From: Candidatus Neomarinimicrobiota bacterium
GTDB taxonomy: Bacteria > Fidelibacterota > UBA2242 > B5-G15
Length of the DNA: 64,000 nt
Assembly: GCA_017656425.1 (NCBI GenBank)
Contig: JACDNV010000004.1
Coordinates: 1 to 64,000, forward strand
Direction: 5' to 3'
A model generated the notes under the pieces. It saw only the letters and a list, made by a program, of their open reading frames with translations, had not been told where the DNA came from and made no database searches. Of this stretch, positions 44,858 through 54,139 are shown piece after piece. Each line of letters begins with the position of its first letter. Position 1 is the stretch's first letter. The position numbers and the translations under genes were made by a program.

Positions 44858-46876
44858 TTATTTGCTTTTAGATTTAATTAGTTCTTTATATGGGTATCTA
44901 ACTAAAATATAGCCTAGAAATAGGAATACCAGCAATCCGAGCCACCAGAAACCATGAAATGTTACCGGCAGACCAACCAATTCTCTAAGATTTATATTTC
45001 CCACTACGAGACCAGCTAATATAATGCCTACCAGCGCTTCGCCGGCTACAAGACCCGAAGCAATTAAAAGCCCTGTGTTGTCAAGTGTATCTTTGTCCTG
45101 CTGGCTTTCAATTTTTTTCTTTGCAACTGCATCGACAATAAGTTTTATTAATCCACCTACAAAAATAGCTGATGTCGTATTGAAAGGCAGGTACATCCCA
45201 ACTGCAATCAACATTGGAGATGGAGAACCAATCAAAATAAGCGCAAATGAAAACAGCATGCCAGCAATAACAAGTGGCCATGCCATCTCCCCTGCCACTA
45301 TCCCTTTACTCATCATTGCCATTAAGCCTGCCTGCGGTGCCGGTAAAGCTTCGCTACCTATTCCATTTGCCTTATGGAGTAACATTATCGGCAATACTAA
45401 CACTAATGCGGCAGCAATCACTCCCAGAAGACCACCTATCTGCATTTTCCAGGGGGTACCGCCAAGGATATGCCCTACTTTCCAGTCCTGAATCATATCT
45501 CCAGCAACACCAGCAATACAACAAACTACGGACGCAACCCCCAATACTGCTGCCACGCCAGGGTCACCCTTCATACCAATAAGTACCATCAAAACTGCAG
45601 CAATCAGCAAAGTTGATAAAGTTAGACCAGATATCGGGTTTGAAGAGCTACCTATTATACCAACCAGATATCCTGCTACTGCTGCAAAGAGCAATCCAGC
45701 AAAACCCATTACAATCGCAGACAATATTGATGATCCAATATTATGTGTAAATGTTTGATATAAAAATATCATGCAAATTATTATAACACCTATTGCTATA
45801 AGCACAAAACCAAAGGGGACATCTTTCTCAGTTCTTAAGACATTATTCTCTTTTGTACCTCCTGCAGCTTTTAGATCAGCTACACCCCTTTTAATCCCAT
45901 TCGCAAGATTCTTCCTCATCTTGAATAATGTGTAAAATGCACCAACAAGCATACCGCCGACTGCTATTGGTTTGACTGTAGAGCTATAAGCCGATTTCGC
46001 AATATCAGCCCAACTGCCATCAGCAGTGAAGGGTAATAAATTATTGTACATTAAAAACATTACTATAGGCATTAAAAATAACCAACCAAAAACACCCCCT
46101 GAAAAAGTTATTGCTGCAAGCCTGAATCCGATAATATAACCCACACCAAGAAATGCTGGAGAGGCCGCCGGACTTTGCAGAAATATACCTCCCTTTTGAG
46201 AAAATTGGGCTGTTACTGTTTCTTTATTCTCGGTAAAAGCTTTCAATATCTGGCCCTTTCCATCCAGCAGACTAATTTTAGAAAGGGCAAAATGAAAATA
46301 CCCTTTCACAGTATCTTTTATAATTTGTATTCCGTTAGGATTCTTAAAGAGTTCGATAAGTGCAGCAATACCTATGCTTGAAAATACATATTTTGCTCCT
46401 GTCTGTCCACCCTGCCCGGCTTTTACAATTTCTGCACAGGCTCTACTCTCTGGATATGGTAAAGAGACATCCTCAACCATCGTTTTTCTTAACATAATGA
46501 CAAGTAATACGCCTAGAACTCCTCCGACAAGCATTAACAAAGTCGATTTGACATAATCAAAATCACTCCACACTCCGGTCATTACAAATGCTGGTAACGT
46601 AAAAATAGCTCCAGCTGCTAATGCCTCCCCTACTGCTCCAGTAGTTCTAGCGATATTTTCCTCAAGAATAGTTCCTTTAAAAGGTCTTAAAAACGCCATA
46701 GAGATAACAGCAGCGGGAAATGTAGCGGCAACAGTCATACCTGCCTTCAACCCTAAATATGCATTAGCTGCCCCAAGTACAATTGCTAAAATTACACCTA
46801 AAAACAAAGCTTTAAAAGTAAGCTCCCTCATACTGGTTTCTGGTGGAACAAATGGTTTGAACTCTTTACTAGCCAA
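44858..46876 (-). CDS. OPT family oligopeptide transporter
   Basis: The 672-residue membrane protein has about 16 helices of the OPT family. Signature segments are LGAANAYLGLKAGMTVAATFP, PYPESRACAEIVKAGQGG, GRIVGSSSNPISGLT-type IIGSSSNPISGLTLSTLL and the LPAPQAGLMAMMSKG loop. OPT proteins import oligopeptides or metal chelates with protons. A larger cytoplasmic loop (DTVKGYFHFALSKISLLDGK) is present. It is divergent from a second OPT gene across a 273-bp gap and is followed by a PqqD-like gene after 2 bp. Confidence 0.95.
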   Translation of the reverse strand: MASKEFKPFVPPETSMRELTFKALFLGVILAIVLGAANAYLGLKAGMTVAATFPAAVISMAFLRPFKGTILEENIARTTGAVGEALAAGAIFTLPAFVMTGVWSDFDYVKSTLLMLVGGVLGVLLVIMLRKTMVEDVSLPYPESRACAEIVKAGQGGQTGAKYVFSSIGIAALIELFKNPNGIQIIKDTVKGYFHFALSKISLLDGKGQILKAFTENKETVTAQFSQKGGIFLQSPAASPAFLGVGYIIGFRLAAITFSGGVFGWLFLMPIVMFLMYNNLLPFTADGSWADIAKSAYSSTVKPIAVGGMLVGAFYTLFKMRKNLANGIKRGVADLKAAGGTKENNVLRTEKDVPFGFVLIAIGVIIICMIFLYQTFTHNIGSSILSAIVMGFAGLLFAAVAGYLVGIIGSSSNPISGLTLSTLLIAAVLMVLIGMKGDPGVAAVLGVASVVCCIAGVAGDMIQDWKVGHILGGTPWKMQIGGLLGVIAAALVLVLPIMLLHKANGIGSEALPAPQAGLMAMMSKGIVAGEMAWPLVIAGMLFSFALILIGSPSPMLIAVGMYLPFNTTSAIFVGGLIKLIVDAVAKKKIESQQDKDTLDNTGLLIASGLVAGEALVGIILAGLVVGNINLRELVGLPVTFHGFWWLGLLVFLFLGYILVRYPYKELIKSKSK

Positions 46877-47149
46877 TTTGCACCTCCTTATTTTTATTAA
46901 AATTTAACTAATAAAAACTTAAAACCATAAAATGCGAATTAAACTAAGTATCTATATTTTATTAGTCAAGCAAATAAAGGGTATCATAGTATAAAGATCT
47001 ACCGAAAATTAAATCTAATAGACAGATTCATTAACATGCAATTATTTTGGAAAAGCTATTTCTTTAAACTATCATAATTACTTCCTTGTCTTATTCCTAT
47101 TTTTCTAATATTTTACCAAGTTTTATAATACTATTGGAGAAAGATTTAT

Positions 47150-49099
47150 ATGGTTAAAAAAGGTTTACCAGCTGAGGCTTACGAGAAGGTACCAGCGGAA
47201 AACTATGTACCATATGTACCATCCGATATTTCTATAACAGAATTTACCATAAAATCTTTATTGTTGGGTGCATTGTTTGGTATCTTGTTCGGAATGGCAA
47301 ATGCCTATCTCGGTCTCATGGCTGGATTAACTATATCTACTGCTATACCATTAGCCGTTATAACTATTGCCGTTGCCAAAGCGTTCGAAAAGATTTGGGG
47401 TAAGACATCTATATTAGAAAATAATATCACAAAAACAGCTGGCTCAGCAAGTTCATCTCTTGCATCAGGTATAATTTTTACAATACCTGCATTATATATG
47501 TGGAGTCACGATCCCGGACTATTGAAAATAACACTTATTGCTCTTTTTGGCGGCCTATTGGGAGTTGTTTTTATGATCCCTTTACGTAAATTCCTGATAT
47601 GGAATGAACATGGAAATCTACCTTATCCGGAGGGTATAGGTTCTGCCGAAGTACTGGTGGCCGCTGATACTGGTGGTACAAATGCAAAGAACGTCTTTAC
47701 AGGACTTGGTATTGGGCTTATATATACTTCCATAATGGATATTATTAATCTATGGACAAGAGAAATATGGATAAAGATACCATTCATTAAGAAAGCTTCC
47801 ATTGGCATGAATACTCGACCATCTCTACTGGGAGTTGGTTATATACTTGGATTTAAAATAGCACTGATTATGGCTGCCGGCGGACTTCTTTCATGGCTTA
47901 TTATAATTCCGGCTATAGCTTATATAGGTGAAAATTTTACATCACCTTTATATCCAGAAACTAATCTTTCGATAAAGGAAATGTCCCCAGATCAAATCTG
48001 GACAAGATATATTAGATACATTGGTGCAGGCGCTGTAGCCACAGCTGGATTTATTACATTAATAAAGTCAATTCCCATCATGATTTCCTCATTTAAAGTC
48101 GGAATAAAAAATATTAGAAAGAACTCTAAACTAAATCAACTCAGAACAGATACAGACCTGTCTATGAAAACTGTTCTGGCAATCATTGTTCTGGTCGTAC
48201 TCTTACTCACTTTCATTCCATACGTCTTTGACTACACCAATTCTATCATCTTTAGATTAATTACAGCACTATGGATAGTTCTATTCGCATTTTTCTTTAC
48301 AACGGTATCTTCAAGGATAGTTGGACTTGTTGGTGTAACATCAAATCCCACATCAGGAATGATTATTGCTACTTTGATACTAACCAGCCTTATATTTCTC
48401 GCTTTAGGTTTTAAAGGATTAGAGGGTAAAATTGCGGCTATAAGCGTTGGAGCAATTGTCGGATGTGCTGCTTCTATAGCTGGAGATACATCTCAGGATT
48501 TAAAAACAGGCTTTTTAATAGGAGCTACACCAAAATATCAGCAGATTGCAGAAATTATCGGAGTAATAACTACCTGTTTCTTTGTAGCTGGAAGCGTACT
48601 TATACTTGGCAAAGCCTATGGCTTTGGTTCAAAAGAATTACCTGCTCCACAGGCAAATATGATGAAAATGGTTGTCGACGGAGTAATTGGAGCAAACATA
48701 CCATGGATTTTCGTGTTAATTGGAGTGTGCATTTCTCTCTTTGTACATTTTGTGTTGAAACTACCTTCTCTCGCATTCGCTGTTGGAGTTTATTTACCCG
48801 TTTCTACAATGATTCCTATCTTAATTGGTGGTACAATTAGAAAGGTAATAGAAAAAAAAGTCAAAAATAATAAGGAACTTTTAGTAAAAAGAAGAGAAAA
48901 AGGTATATTATTTGGCTCAGGGCTCGTTGGCGGAGATGGGTTAATGGGCGTTGTTATTGGACTCCTTGTAATATTGAAAATAAGACCTGCTATACTTCCT
49001 GAAAACTGGGCAGGCAGTTTCAATATTTTAATTGCTATATTATTTTTTGCTATTTTATCTTTTTTACTAGTACAATCAACAAAAACTGAGGAGAGTTAA
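47150..49099 (+). CDS. Second OPT family oligopeptide transporter
   Basis: This 649-residue membrane protein is a paralogue of the OPT transporter at 44858. It has the corresponding segments MANAYLGLMAGLTISTAIP, LPYPEGIGSAEVLVAAD, GLVGVTSNPTSGMIIATL and ELPAPQANMMKMVVDG. Sequence divergence shows an old duplication or a different substrate, not a recent copy. A GGAGAAAG site precedes the ATG. A DUF3098-like small membrane protein follows 4 bp after the stop. The divergent layout suggests that a shared regulator could act in the gap, but I see no regulator gene. Confidence 0.95.
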   Translation: MVKKGLPAEAYEKVPAENYVPYVPSDISITEFTIKSLLLGALFGILFGMANAYLGLMAGLTISTAIPLAVITIAVAKAFEKIWGKTSILENNITKTAGSASSSLASGIIFTIPALYMWSHDPGLLKITLIALFGGLLGVVFMIPLRKFLIWNEHGNLPYPEGIGSAEVLVAADTGGTNAKNVFTGLGIGLIYTSIMDIINLWTREIWIKIPFIKKASIGMNTRPSLLGVGYILGFKIALIMAAGGLLSWLIIIPAIAYIGENFTSPLYPETNLSIKEMSPDQIWTRYIRYIGAGAVATAGFITLIKSIPIMISSFKVGIKNIRKNSKLNQLRTDTDLSMKTVLAIIVLVVLLLTFIPYVFDYTNSIIFRLITALWIVLFAFFFTTVSSRIVGLVGVTSNPTSGMIIATLILTSLIFLALGFKGLEGKIAAISVGAIVGCAASIAGDTSQDLKTGFLIGATPKYQQIAEIIGVITTCFFVAGSVLILGKAYGFGSKELPAPQANMMKMVVDGVIGANIPWIFVLIGVCISLFVHFVLKLPSLAFAVGVYLPVSTMIPILIGGTIRKVIEKKVKNNKELLVKRREKGILFGSGLVGGDGLMGVVIGLLVILKIRPAILPENWAGSFNILIAILFFAILSFLLVQSTKTEES

Positions 49100-49103
49100 T
49101 ACA

Positions 49104-49358
49104 ATGGCAAAAGAGACAAAACAGAAAAAGAAAAAAAGAAAAAATTATCATGCAAAACATTTCATTCAAGAATTTTATATTACAAAAACAAATATATTGA
49201 TCTTTTTGGTAGGACTCATAGTAATTGCTACTGGCTATATAATAATGGCAACAGGAGAAACATATAGTTTTAGTTCTTTAACCATTTCTCCTATATTATT
49301 GCTTATCGGCTACCTTGTAATAATTCCAATATCTATTTTGTATAAAAAGAAGAAATAA
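49104..49358 (+). CDS. DUF3098-like small membrane protein
   Basis: The 84-residue protein has a strongly basic start (KKKKRKNYHAKHF) and two membrane helices (about 30-50 and 60-78), with the GLIVIATGYIIMATG motif like DUF3098 family members. It starts 4 bp after the OPT gene and is co-translated with it. In other bacteria DUF3098 genes usually lie elsewhere, so a link to transport is only suggested by position. Confidence 0.6.
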   Translation: MAKETKQKKKKRKNYHAKHFIQEFYITKTNILIFLVGLIVIATGYIIMATGETYSFSSLTISPILLLIGYLVIIPISILYKKKK

Positions 49359-49367
49359 CGAAGATAA

Positions 49368-50591
49368 TTATTGTTTGGATAATACTTCCACAGTATCTCG
49401 AGCAATAACAAGTTCTTCATTTGTCGGTATAACCCAGACCTTTACCTTTGAATCTTTTTTGGATATTTCCATTTCTCTTCCAATAGCCTCGTTATTTTTA
49501 TCCTTATCTATCACTATTCCAAGATTCTCCATATCCTCCAGCGATTTATCCCTGACTCTGGGTGAATTCTCACCAATTCCCGCGGTAAATACAATCCCAT
49601 CGGCACCATTCAAAATTCCGAGGTAAGCTGAAATATATTTTTTAATTCTATAACAGAAAACTTCAAAAGCGTATTTACACTGAATATTACCATGATCAGC
49701 TTCTTTAAGGATATGTCTCATATCATTGGAAATACCTGATAGTCCAAGAAGCCCAGATTGTTTATTTAAAAGTGAGCTTGCCTCGGATAAACTCAGTCCC
49801 TCCCTTGCCATAATATAAATGACCACTTCAGGATCAAGGTCACCACATCTCGTTCCCATCACTAGCCCCTCGAGTGGTGTAAATCCCATAGATGTATCAA
49901 TTGACTTTCCATTTTTTACCGCGGTAATACTGGCTCCATTACCAAGATGACATGAAATAAGTTTAACCTTATCCAACGGTTTTTCCAGCAACCTTGAAAA
50001 CCTGTACGTAACGTAATAATGGCTTAATCCGTGAAAACCATATCTTCTTATCCCATCTCGATAATAGAAATACGTGGGTATTGCATAAAGATAAGCATGA
50101 GGTGGAATACTATAATGAAATTGTGTATCAAAGGCAGCAACATTTGGAACATTGGGAAAAATTTCCATTGCCACTCTTATACCTTCAAGATTATGCGGAT
50201 TATGTAAAGGGGCAAACCGCGAGCATTCCTGAATCACGCCGATAACTTTGCTATCAATTATTACTGACTTGTGGAAATATTCACCACCATGAACTACCCG
50301 GTGACCAATAGCGTCAATTTCATTTCTTGACTTTAATACACCAATTTTTTCATCCTCAAGTAATGTAACAGATTTATTCAATGCATCACCATGATTTAAA
50401 ATTGAGGCTACCTCATGGTAATATTTACCATTGCTATCCCAGTAGTGTACCTCAGCCCCTGGAAGTCCTATTTTTTCTATCAAACCTTTGGCTACTTCTT
50501 TATCAGCATCGATTTGCATTTGACGTAAGGATGTTTCGATCAATTTAAATTTTAATGAAGAACTACCACAATTAAGAACCAAAACTTTCAT
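49368..50591 (-). CDS. ackA: Acetate kinase
   Basis: The 407-residue enzyme converts acetyl phosphate and ADP to acetate and ATP, the energy-yielding last step of acetate fermentation. The acetokinase marks are LNCGSSSLKFKL at the N-terminus, AFDTQFHYSIPPHAY, HGLSHYYV, SCHLGNGASITAVKNG and FTAGIGENSPRVR. It is the last gene of the minus-strand run pta, fmdB-like, larA-like, ackA, 3 bp after larA-like. Confidence 0.97.
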   Translation of the reverse strand: MKVLVLNCGSSSLKFKLIETSLRQMQIDADKEVAKGLIEKIGLPGAEVHYWDSNGKYYHEVASILNHGDALNKSVTLLEDEKIGVLKSRNEIDAIGHRVVHGGEYFHKSVIIDSKVIGVIQECSRFAPLHNPHNLEGIRVAMEIFPNVPNVAAFDTQFHYSIPPHAYLYAIPTYFYYRDGIRRYGFHGLSHYYVTYRFSRLLEKPLDKVKLISCHLGNGASITAVKNGKSIDTSMGFTPLEGLVMGTRCGDLDPEVVIYIMAREGLSLSEASSLLNKQSGLLGLSGISNDMRHILKEADHGNIQCKYAFEVFCYRIKKYISAYLGILNGADGIVFTAGIGENSPRVRDKSLEDMENLGIVIDKDKNNEAIGREMEISKKDSKVKVWVIPTNEELVIARDTVEVLSKQ

Positions 50592-50594
50592 TCC

Positions 50595-51872
50595 TCAGCC
50601 TCCTATATCAATTAAACTCTTAGAGTTAAGAATGGGAATTGTTACTCCAGCATCCTTTATTACTAATATGCGAGAATTTTTCCCTTTTACTTCAATTGCT
50701 TTATTATAAGCTCTTTGAACAGTCTTAAATGGCACCATAAATACATTCTTAACAATATCATCTGATAATTCGGATACTATATAGACATCAGCATGGGTTA
50801 ATAATTCAGCAAACTTATAAGCTTTGTGATTACCAAAATCAAAACTTTTGCTCGATTTTAAAATCGCTTCATCAGGACTTTTGCTTTCCTTTAAAAAATT
50901 GTAGAAACCATCGGAACCAACCCCTGTAATACACCTTGATATTAGAACGATTATACCATTTTCTTTTAAACAGAGTTTCGCATTTTCCAGAGCCTTATGG
51001 GACTGATATAAGTTGACATCCATGGGTTCACCAACAATTGCTATTATTATGTCTGCCTTTTCTGATACCGGGACGGTATATATCTGATTAACATGATTAA
51101 CGATACTATTAAATGACGATACTAAATCACCTGAACATGCAAAACATATCCTTTTATCTTTATCAACAACTGTTTGTATTGAGAAAACCTTCTCTCTTAT
51201 ATTGAGCTTATCAATTATATCCATCATATCTTCATGAACAGGATTTCCATCAAGTTCAAGTGTCTTGGATTCAGGGCTCATTGCAAATTTATGATTCTTT
51301 GATATTGTTTCAAATCCAGCCAGTCCCGGTATAAAAGCCTTTCTGCCACCGGTATAACCCGCAAAATAGTGCGGTTCAGAAGACCCGATTACAATAATCC
51401 CATCATACTCATAAACAATTTTATTTATATAAATAGGCGTACCCCTATTTGATTCCCCTTTAAAAATAAGCTTTGATTCATCCTTACAGTCATGATATTT
51501 TAATCTATATCTTAATGTCGAATAAAACTTACCAAGCACAGCTTTTAATTCACCTTCCTTTGGAACTCTGTGGGTACCAAGAGCCATTATAAATCCCAGT
51601 TTGTGCATAGGAGTATATTCGTTTATAATCTCCAATACTTTTTCAGTTGGAGTAGGTCTTGTATAATCATTTATGATAACCAATATTTTTTCCTTGTTAT
51701 TAAGAAAATCTGAAAATTTTTCTTTTCCGATAGGGTTTTCTAAGGAATCTATAATTAACTTTTTATAATCAGTTTGGTAAAACTCTTTTGGTTGAATTAT
51801 TCCAATTATATTTTCATCGTCAATTTCCAATTTACCGTATTTTGGTTCCAATTCCCCTAAATCTATAATCAT
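50595..51872 (-). CDS. larA: LarA-family nickel-dependent racemase
   Basis: The 425-residue protein is a LarA homologue. Residues matching the nickel-pincer and acid-base sites of lactate racemase are present: His101 in ALGTHRVP, His168 in EPHYFAGYTGG, Lys178 in GGRKAFIPG and His194 in KNHKFAM. LarA racemises lactate, while family relatives act on other 2-hydroxy acids. The larB, larC and larE cofactor genes are not in this window. It overlaps the fmdB-like gene by 4 bp and is 3 bp from ackA. Together with pta this suggests a route from either lactate isomer to acetate. The substrate remains unproven. Confidence 0.9.
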   Translation of the reverse strand: MIIDLGELEPKYGKLEIDDENIIGIIQPKEFYQTDYKKLIIDSLENPIGKEKFSDFLNNKEKILVIINDYTRPTPTEKVLEIINEYTPMHKLGFIMALGTHRVPKEGELKAVLGKFYSTLRYRLKYHDCKDESKLIFKGESNRGTPIYINKIVYEYDGIIVIGSSEPHYFAGYTGGRKAFIPGLAGFETISKNHKFAMSPESKTLELDGNPVHEDMMDIIDKLNIREKVFSIQTVVDKDKRICFACSGDLVSSFNSIVNHVNQIYTVPVSEKADIIIAIVGEPMDVNLYQSHKALENAKLCLKENGIIVLISRCITGVGSDGFYNFLKESKSPDEAILKSSKSFDFGNHKAYKFAELLTHADVYIVSELSDDIVKNVFMVPFKTVQRAYNKAIEVKGKNSRILVIKDAGVTIPILNSKSLIDIGG

Positions 51873-52123
51873 TTTTTTTGCTCTTGGCTTTTCTCAACTT
51901 TTTCCTTTTCTTTTTTCGGGTTATCTCCACCGTTCCCTTTTTGCTTGTAGTCAGTAATGTAAAAGCCTGAACCTTTAAAAATCAACCCTATACCACCAGA
52001 AATTACTCTGCGTATTGTATCTTTACCACACTTTGGACATATTTTAAGTGGCTCCGATCCAATACTTTGAAATTCTTCAAATTCAAATTTACAGTTATCA
52101 CAGATATACTCATACGTTGGCAT
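51869..52123 (-). CDS. FmdB-type zinc ribbon protein
   Basis: The 84-residue protein begins MPTYEYICDNC and carries the FmdB/CxxC regulatory zinc ribbon with Cys8, Cys11, Cys29 and Cys32, then the usual GSGFY-TDY segment and a Lys/Glu-rich tail. FmdB-like proteins were first described as putative regulators of formamide/amide genes, but the role is unclear. It lies between pta and larA-like and overlaps larA-like by 4 bp, so it could regulate or assist these genes. Confidence 0.88.
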   Translation of the reverse strand: MPTYEYICDNCKFEFEEFQSIGSEPLKICPKCGKDTIRRVISGGIGLIFKGSGFYITDYKQKGNGGDNPKKEKEKVEKSQEQKK

Positions 52124-52148
52124 AGCTATACCTCCCTGTACAATATTT

Positions 52149-53129
52149 TCAAGTACTCATATTACAAAGTATCGAAGCTACATTAACTATATCATCAACG
52201 CTACATCCCCTTGACAAATCATTCATTGGTTTCGCAAGCCCTTGTATGATAGGACCGATTGCCTCACATTTACCAATTCTCTGAGCTATTTTATAACCGA
52301 TATTACCAGAATTCAGGTCAGGGAAAATCAAAACGTTAGCTCTACCAGCAACTTCGCTGTTGGGAGCTTTTTTATTTGCTACAGATTCTACAATAGCAGC
52401 ATCAAACTGTAGTTCACCGTCAATTTTTAAATCCTGTCTTCTCTGCTTTACCAATTCTGTTGCTTCTATAACTTTATCAACAAGAGGATGTTTTGCACTT
52501 CCCTTCGTCGAAAAAGACAGCATTGCTACGATTGGTTCAGTGCCTATGACTGCTTTATGAGTTTCAGCTGTAGAGATAGCGATGTCAGCCAGCTGAGCTG
52601 GTGTCGGATCGGGTATGACGGCACAATCAGCAAAGCTGTAAATAAACTCTTCACCCGGAGATATGATAAATATATCGCTTGATACAGTATTTACACTCTT
52701 AGATGGACCAATAATATGAAGAGCCGCTCTTAATACATCGGCTGTACTGGTATCAGCTCCAGCAACACATCCATCTGCGATACTCTTTTCAACAATCATT
52801 GCACCAAAGAAAATATTATTTTTAACAATCCTTGCAGCTTGATCTATTGTAATGCCTTTATTTTTTCTCTTTTGAAAATACATTTCGACAAACTCATCAA
52901 ATTTATCGTAGTTCCCTGGATCAATAAAATTGACTTTATCCAGGTCAATAGAATATTCCTTTGCCAGTTTAATTATACTATCTCTATTCCCAACCAAAAT
53001 AACATTACATATCCCTTCCTTAGTCAATATTTCACTTGCTTTCAAAACTCTTACGTCATGAGATTCTGGTAACACAATAGTTTTATTCTTTCTTGCCGCT
53101 TCAGTCCTTATCCTTTCTAGCAGTTCCAT
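52149..53129 (-). CDS. pta: Phosphate acetyltransferase
   Basis: The 326-residue enzyme makes acetyl phosphate from acetyl-CoA. It is the short Pta form (no DRTGG or BioD-like N-terminus). Marks are the start ELLERIRTEAARKNKTIVLPE, VAGADTSTADVLRAALHIIG, DCAVIPDPTPAQLADIAIS, MLSFSTKGSAKHP and NVLIFPDLNSGNIGYK. With ackA it forms the acetate-producing pathway. It starts 3 bp after coaD. Confidence 0.96.
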   Translation of the reverse strand: MELLERIRTEAARKNKTIVLPESHDVRVLKASEILTKEGICNVILVGNRDSIIKLAKEYSIDLDKVNFIDPGNYDKFDEFVEMYFQKRKNKGITIDQAARIVKNNIFFGAMIVEKSIADGCVAGADTSTADVLRAALHIIGPSKSVNTVSSDIFIISPGEEFIYSFADCAVIPDPTPAQLADIAISTAETHKAVIGTEPIVAMLSFSTKGSAKHPLVDKVIEATELVKQRRQDLKIDGELQFDAAIVESVANKKAPNSEVAGRANVLIFPDLNSGNIGYKIAQRIGKCEAIGPIIQGLAKPMNDLSRGCSVDDIVNVASILCNMST

Positions 53130-53132
53130 TTT

Positions 53133-53618
53133 TTAACTTCCTCTAAACTTTTTACGTAACATTTGATTTACAAGCTCAGGTACAAATTTGCTAACATCAG
53201 CTCCGAGCTTTGCTAATTCTTTTACTACACTCGATGATAAATAGCTATAATCTTGATGAGCCATTAAAAATATAGTATCTATATCTGGGTTTAAGTGCTT
53301 ATTCATCAATGCCATTTGAAACTCATATTCAAAATCAGAAATTGCCCTTAGTCCTCTAACTATAGCTATCGCCCCAACTTTCTTTGCAAATTCAACTGTT
53401 AGACCAGAGAACTTCTCTACTTTCACATTTTCTATGCCCTTTATTGATTTCTCTATCATCTCTAACCTTTCTTCAGAATTAAAAAGAACGTCCTTTTTAA
53501 GATTTACTGCTACAGCTATATATACAAGATCAAATATACCAGCAGCTCTTTTTAATATATCTATATGACCATTGGTAATCGGATCAAAAGATCCTGGATA
53601 TATTGCTATTTTCCTCAT
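53133..53618 (-). CDS. coaD: Phosphopantetheine adenylyltransferase
   Basis: CoaD performs the penultimate step of coenzyme A synthesis. The 161-residue protein has the nucleotidylyl-transferase start YPGSFDPITNGHIDIL, the VRGLRAISDFEYEFQMALMN segment and the SYLSSSVVKELA ATP-binding end. It overlaps rsmD by 4 bp, the usual rsmD-coaD arrangement, and precedes pta, which uses CoA. Confidence 0.97.
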   Translation of the reverse strand: MRKIAIYPGSFDPITNGHIDILKRAAGIFDLVYIAVAVNLKKDVLFNSEERLEMIEKSIKGIENVKVEKFSGLTVEFAKKVGAIAIVRGLRAISDFEYEFQMALMNKHLNPDIDTIFLMAHQDYSYLSSSVVKELAKLGADVSKFVPELVNQMLRKKFRGS

Positions 53619-54139
53619 TTTTCATAAAAGTAGACAATAGTGTCACCGATTTTGACAGAGTCGGTTTGAGTCAATTCGTTAACTAGTGGTAGAGTTACAC
53701 TCTTATTACATTCAAGAATAATTTTACACTCTCTATCAAGCTTACCGATATGAATTAGTAAATTATTGTAGGATTTATAATTGTATGGGGGATCAATAAA
53801 AATTATATCAGCCTTAAAGTTAGTTCTAAGAAATCGTAATGCATCCATACACCTTAACTCAACCTTATCAACAACTCCCAGGAGTTGTGCATTTTCATTT
53901 ATAATGTTGATCGCCCTTCTACTGTTATCCACAAATATGCAATGCGCTGCTCCTCTTGAAATAGCCTCAAATCCAAGGTTACCGCAACCGGCGAATAGAT
54001 CGACTATATATAAATCTTCAACGCTTCCAAGTTTATTGAATACCGATTCCTTGACTTTAGATAGTGTAGGTCTTAAAAATGAAAGGTCAAAGGCCTTTAA
54101 TTTACGACCTTTAAACTGCCCACCAATAATCTTAGGCAT
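53615..54139 (-). CDS. rsmD: 16S rRNA (guanine966-N2)-methyltransferase RsmD
   Basis: The 174-residue SAM-dependent methyltransferase has the family start KIIGGQFKGRKL, RPTLSKVKESVFN, the SAM motif VDLFAGCGNLGFEAISRGA and the catalytic IFIDPPYNY. It methylates G966 of 16S rRNA in the 30S subunit. It overlaps the upstream membrane-protein gene by 8 bp and coaD by 4 bp. Confidence 0.96.
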   Translation of the reverse strand: MPKIIGGQFKGRKLKAFDLSFLRPTLSKVKESVFNKLGSVEDLYIVDLFAGCGNLGFEAISRGAAHCIFVDNSRRAINIINENAQLLGVVDKVELRCMDALRFLRTNFKADIIFIDPPYNYKSYNNLLIHIGKLDRECKIILECNKSVTLPLVNELTQTDSVKIGDTIVYFYEK

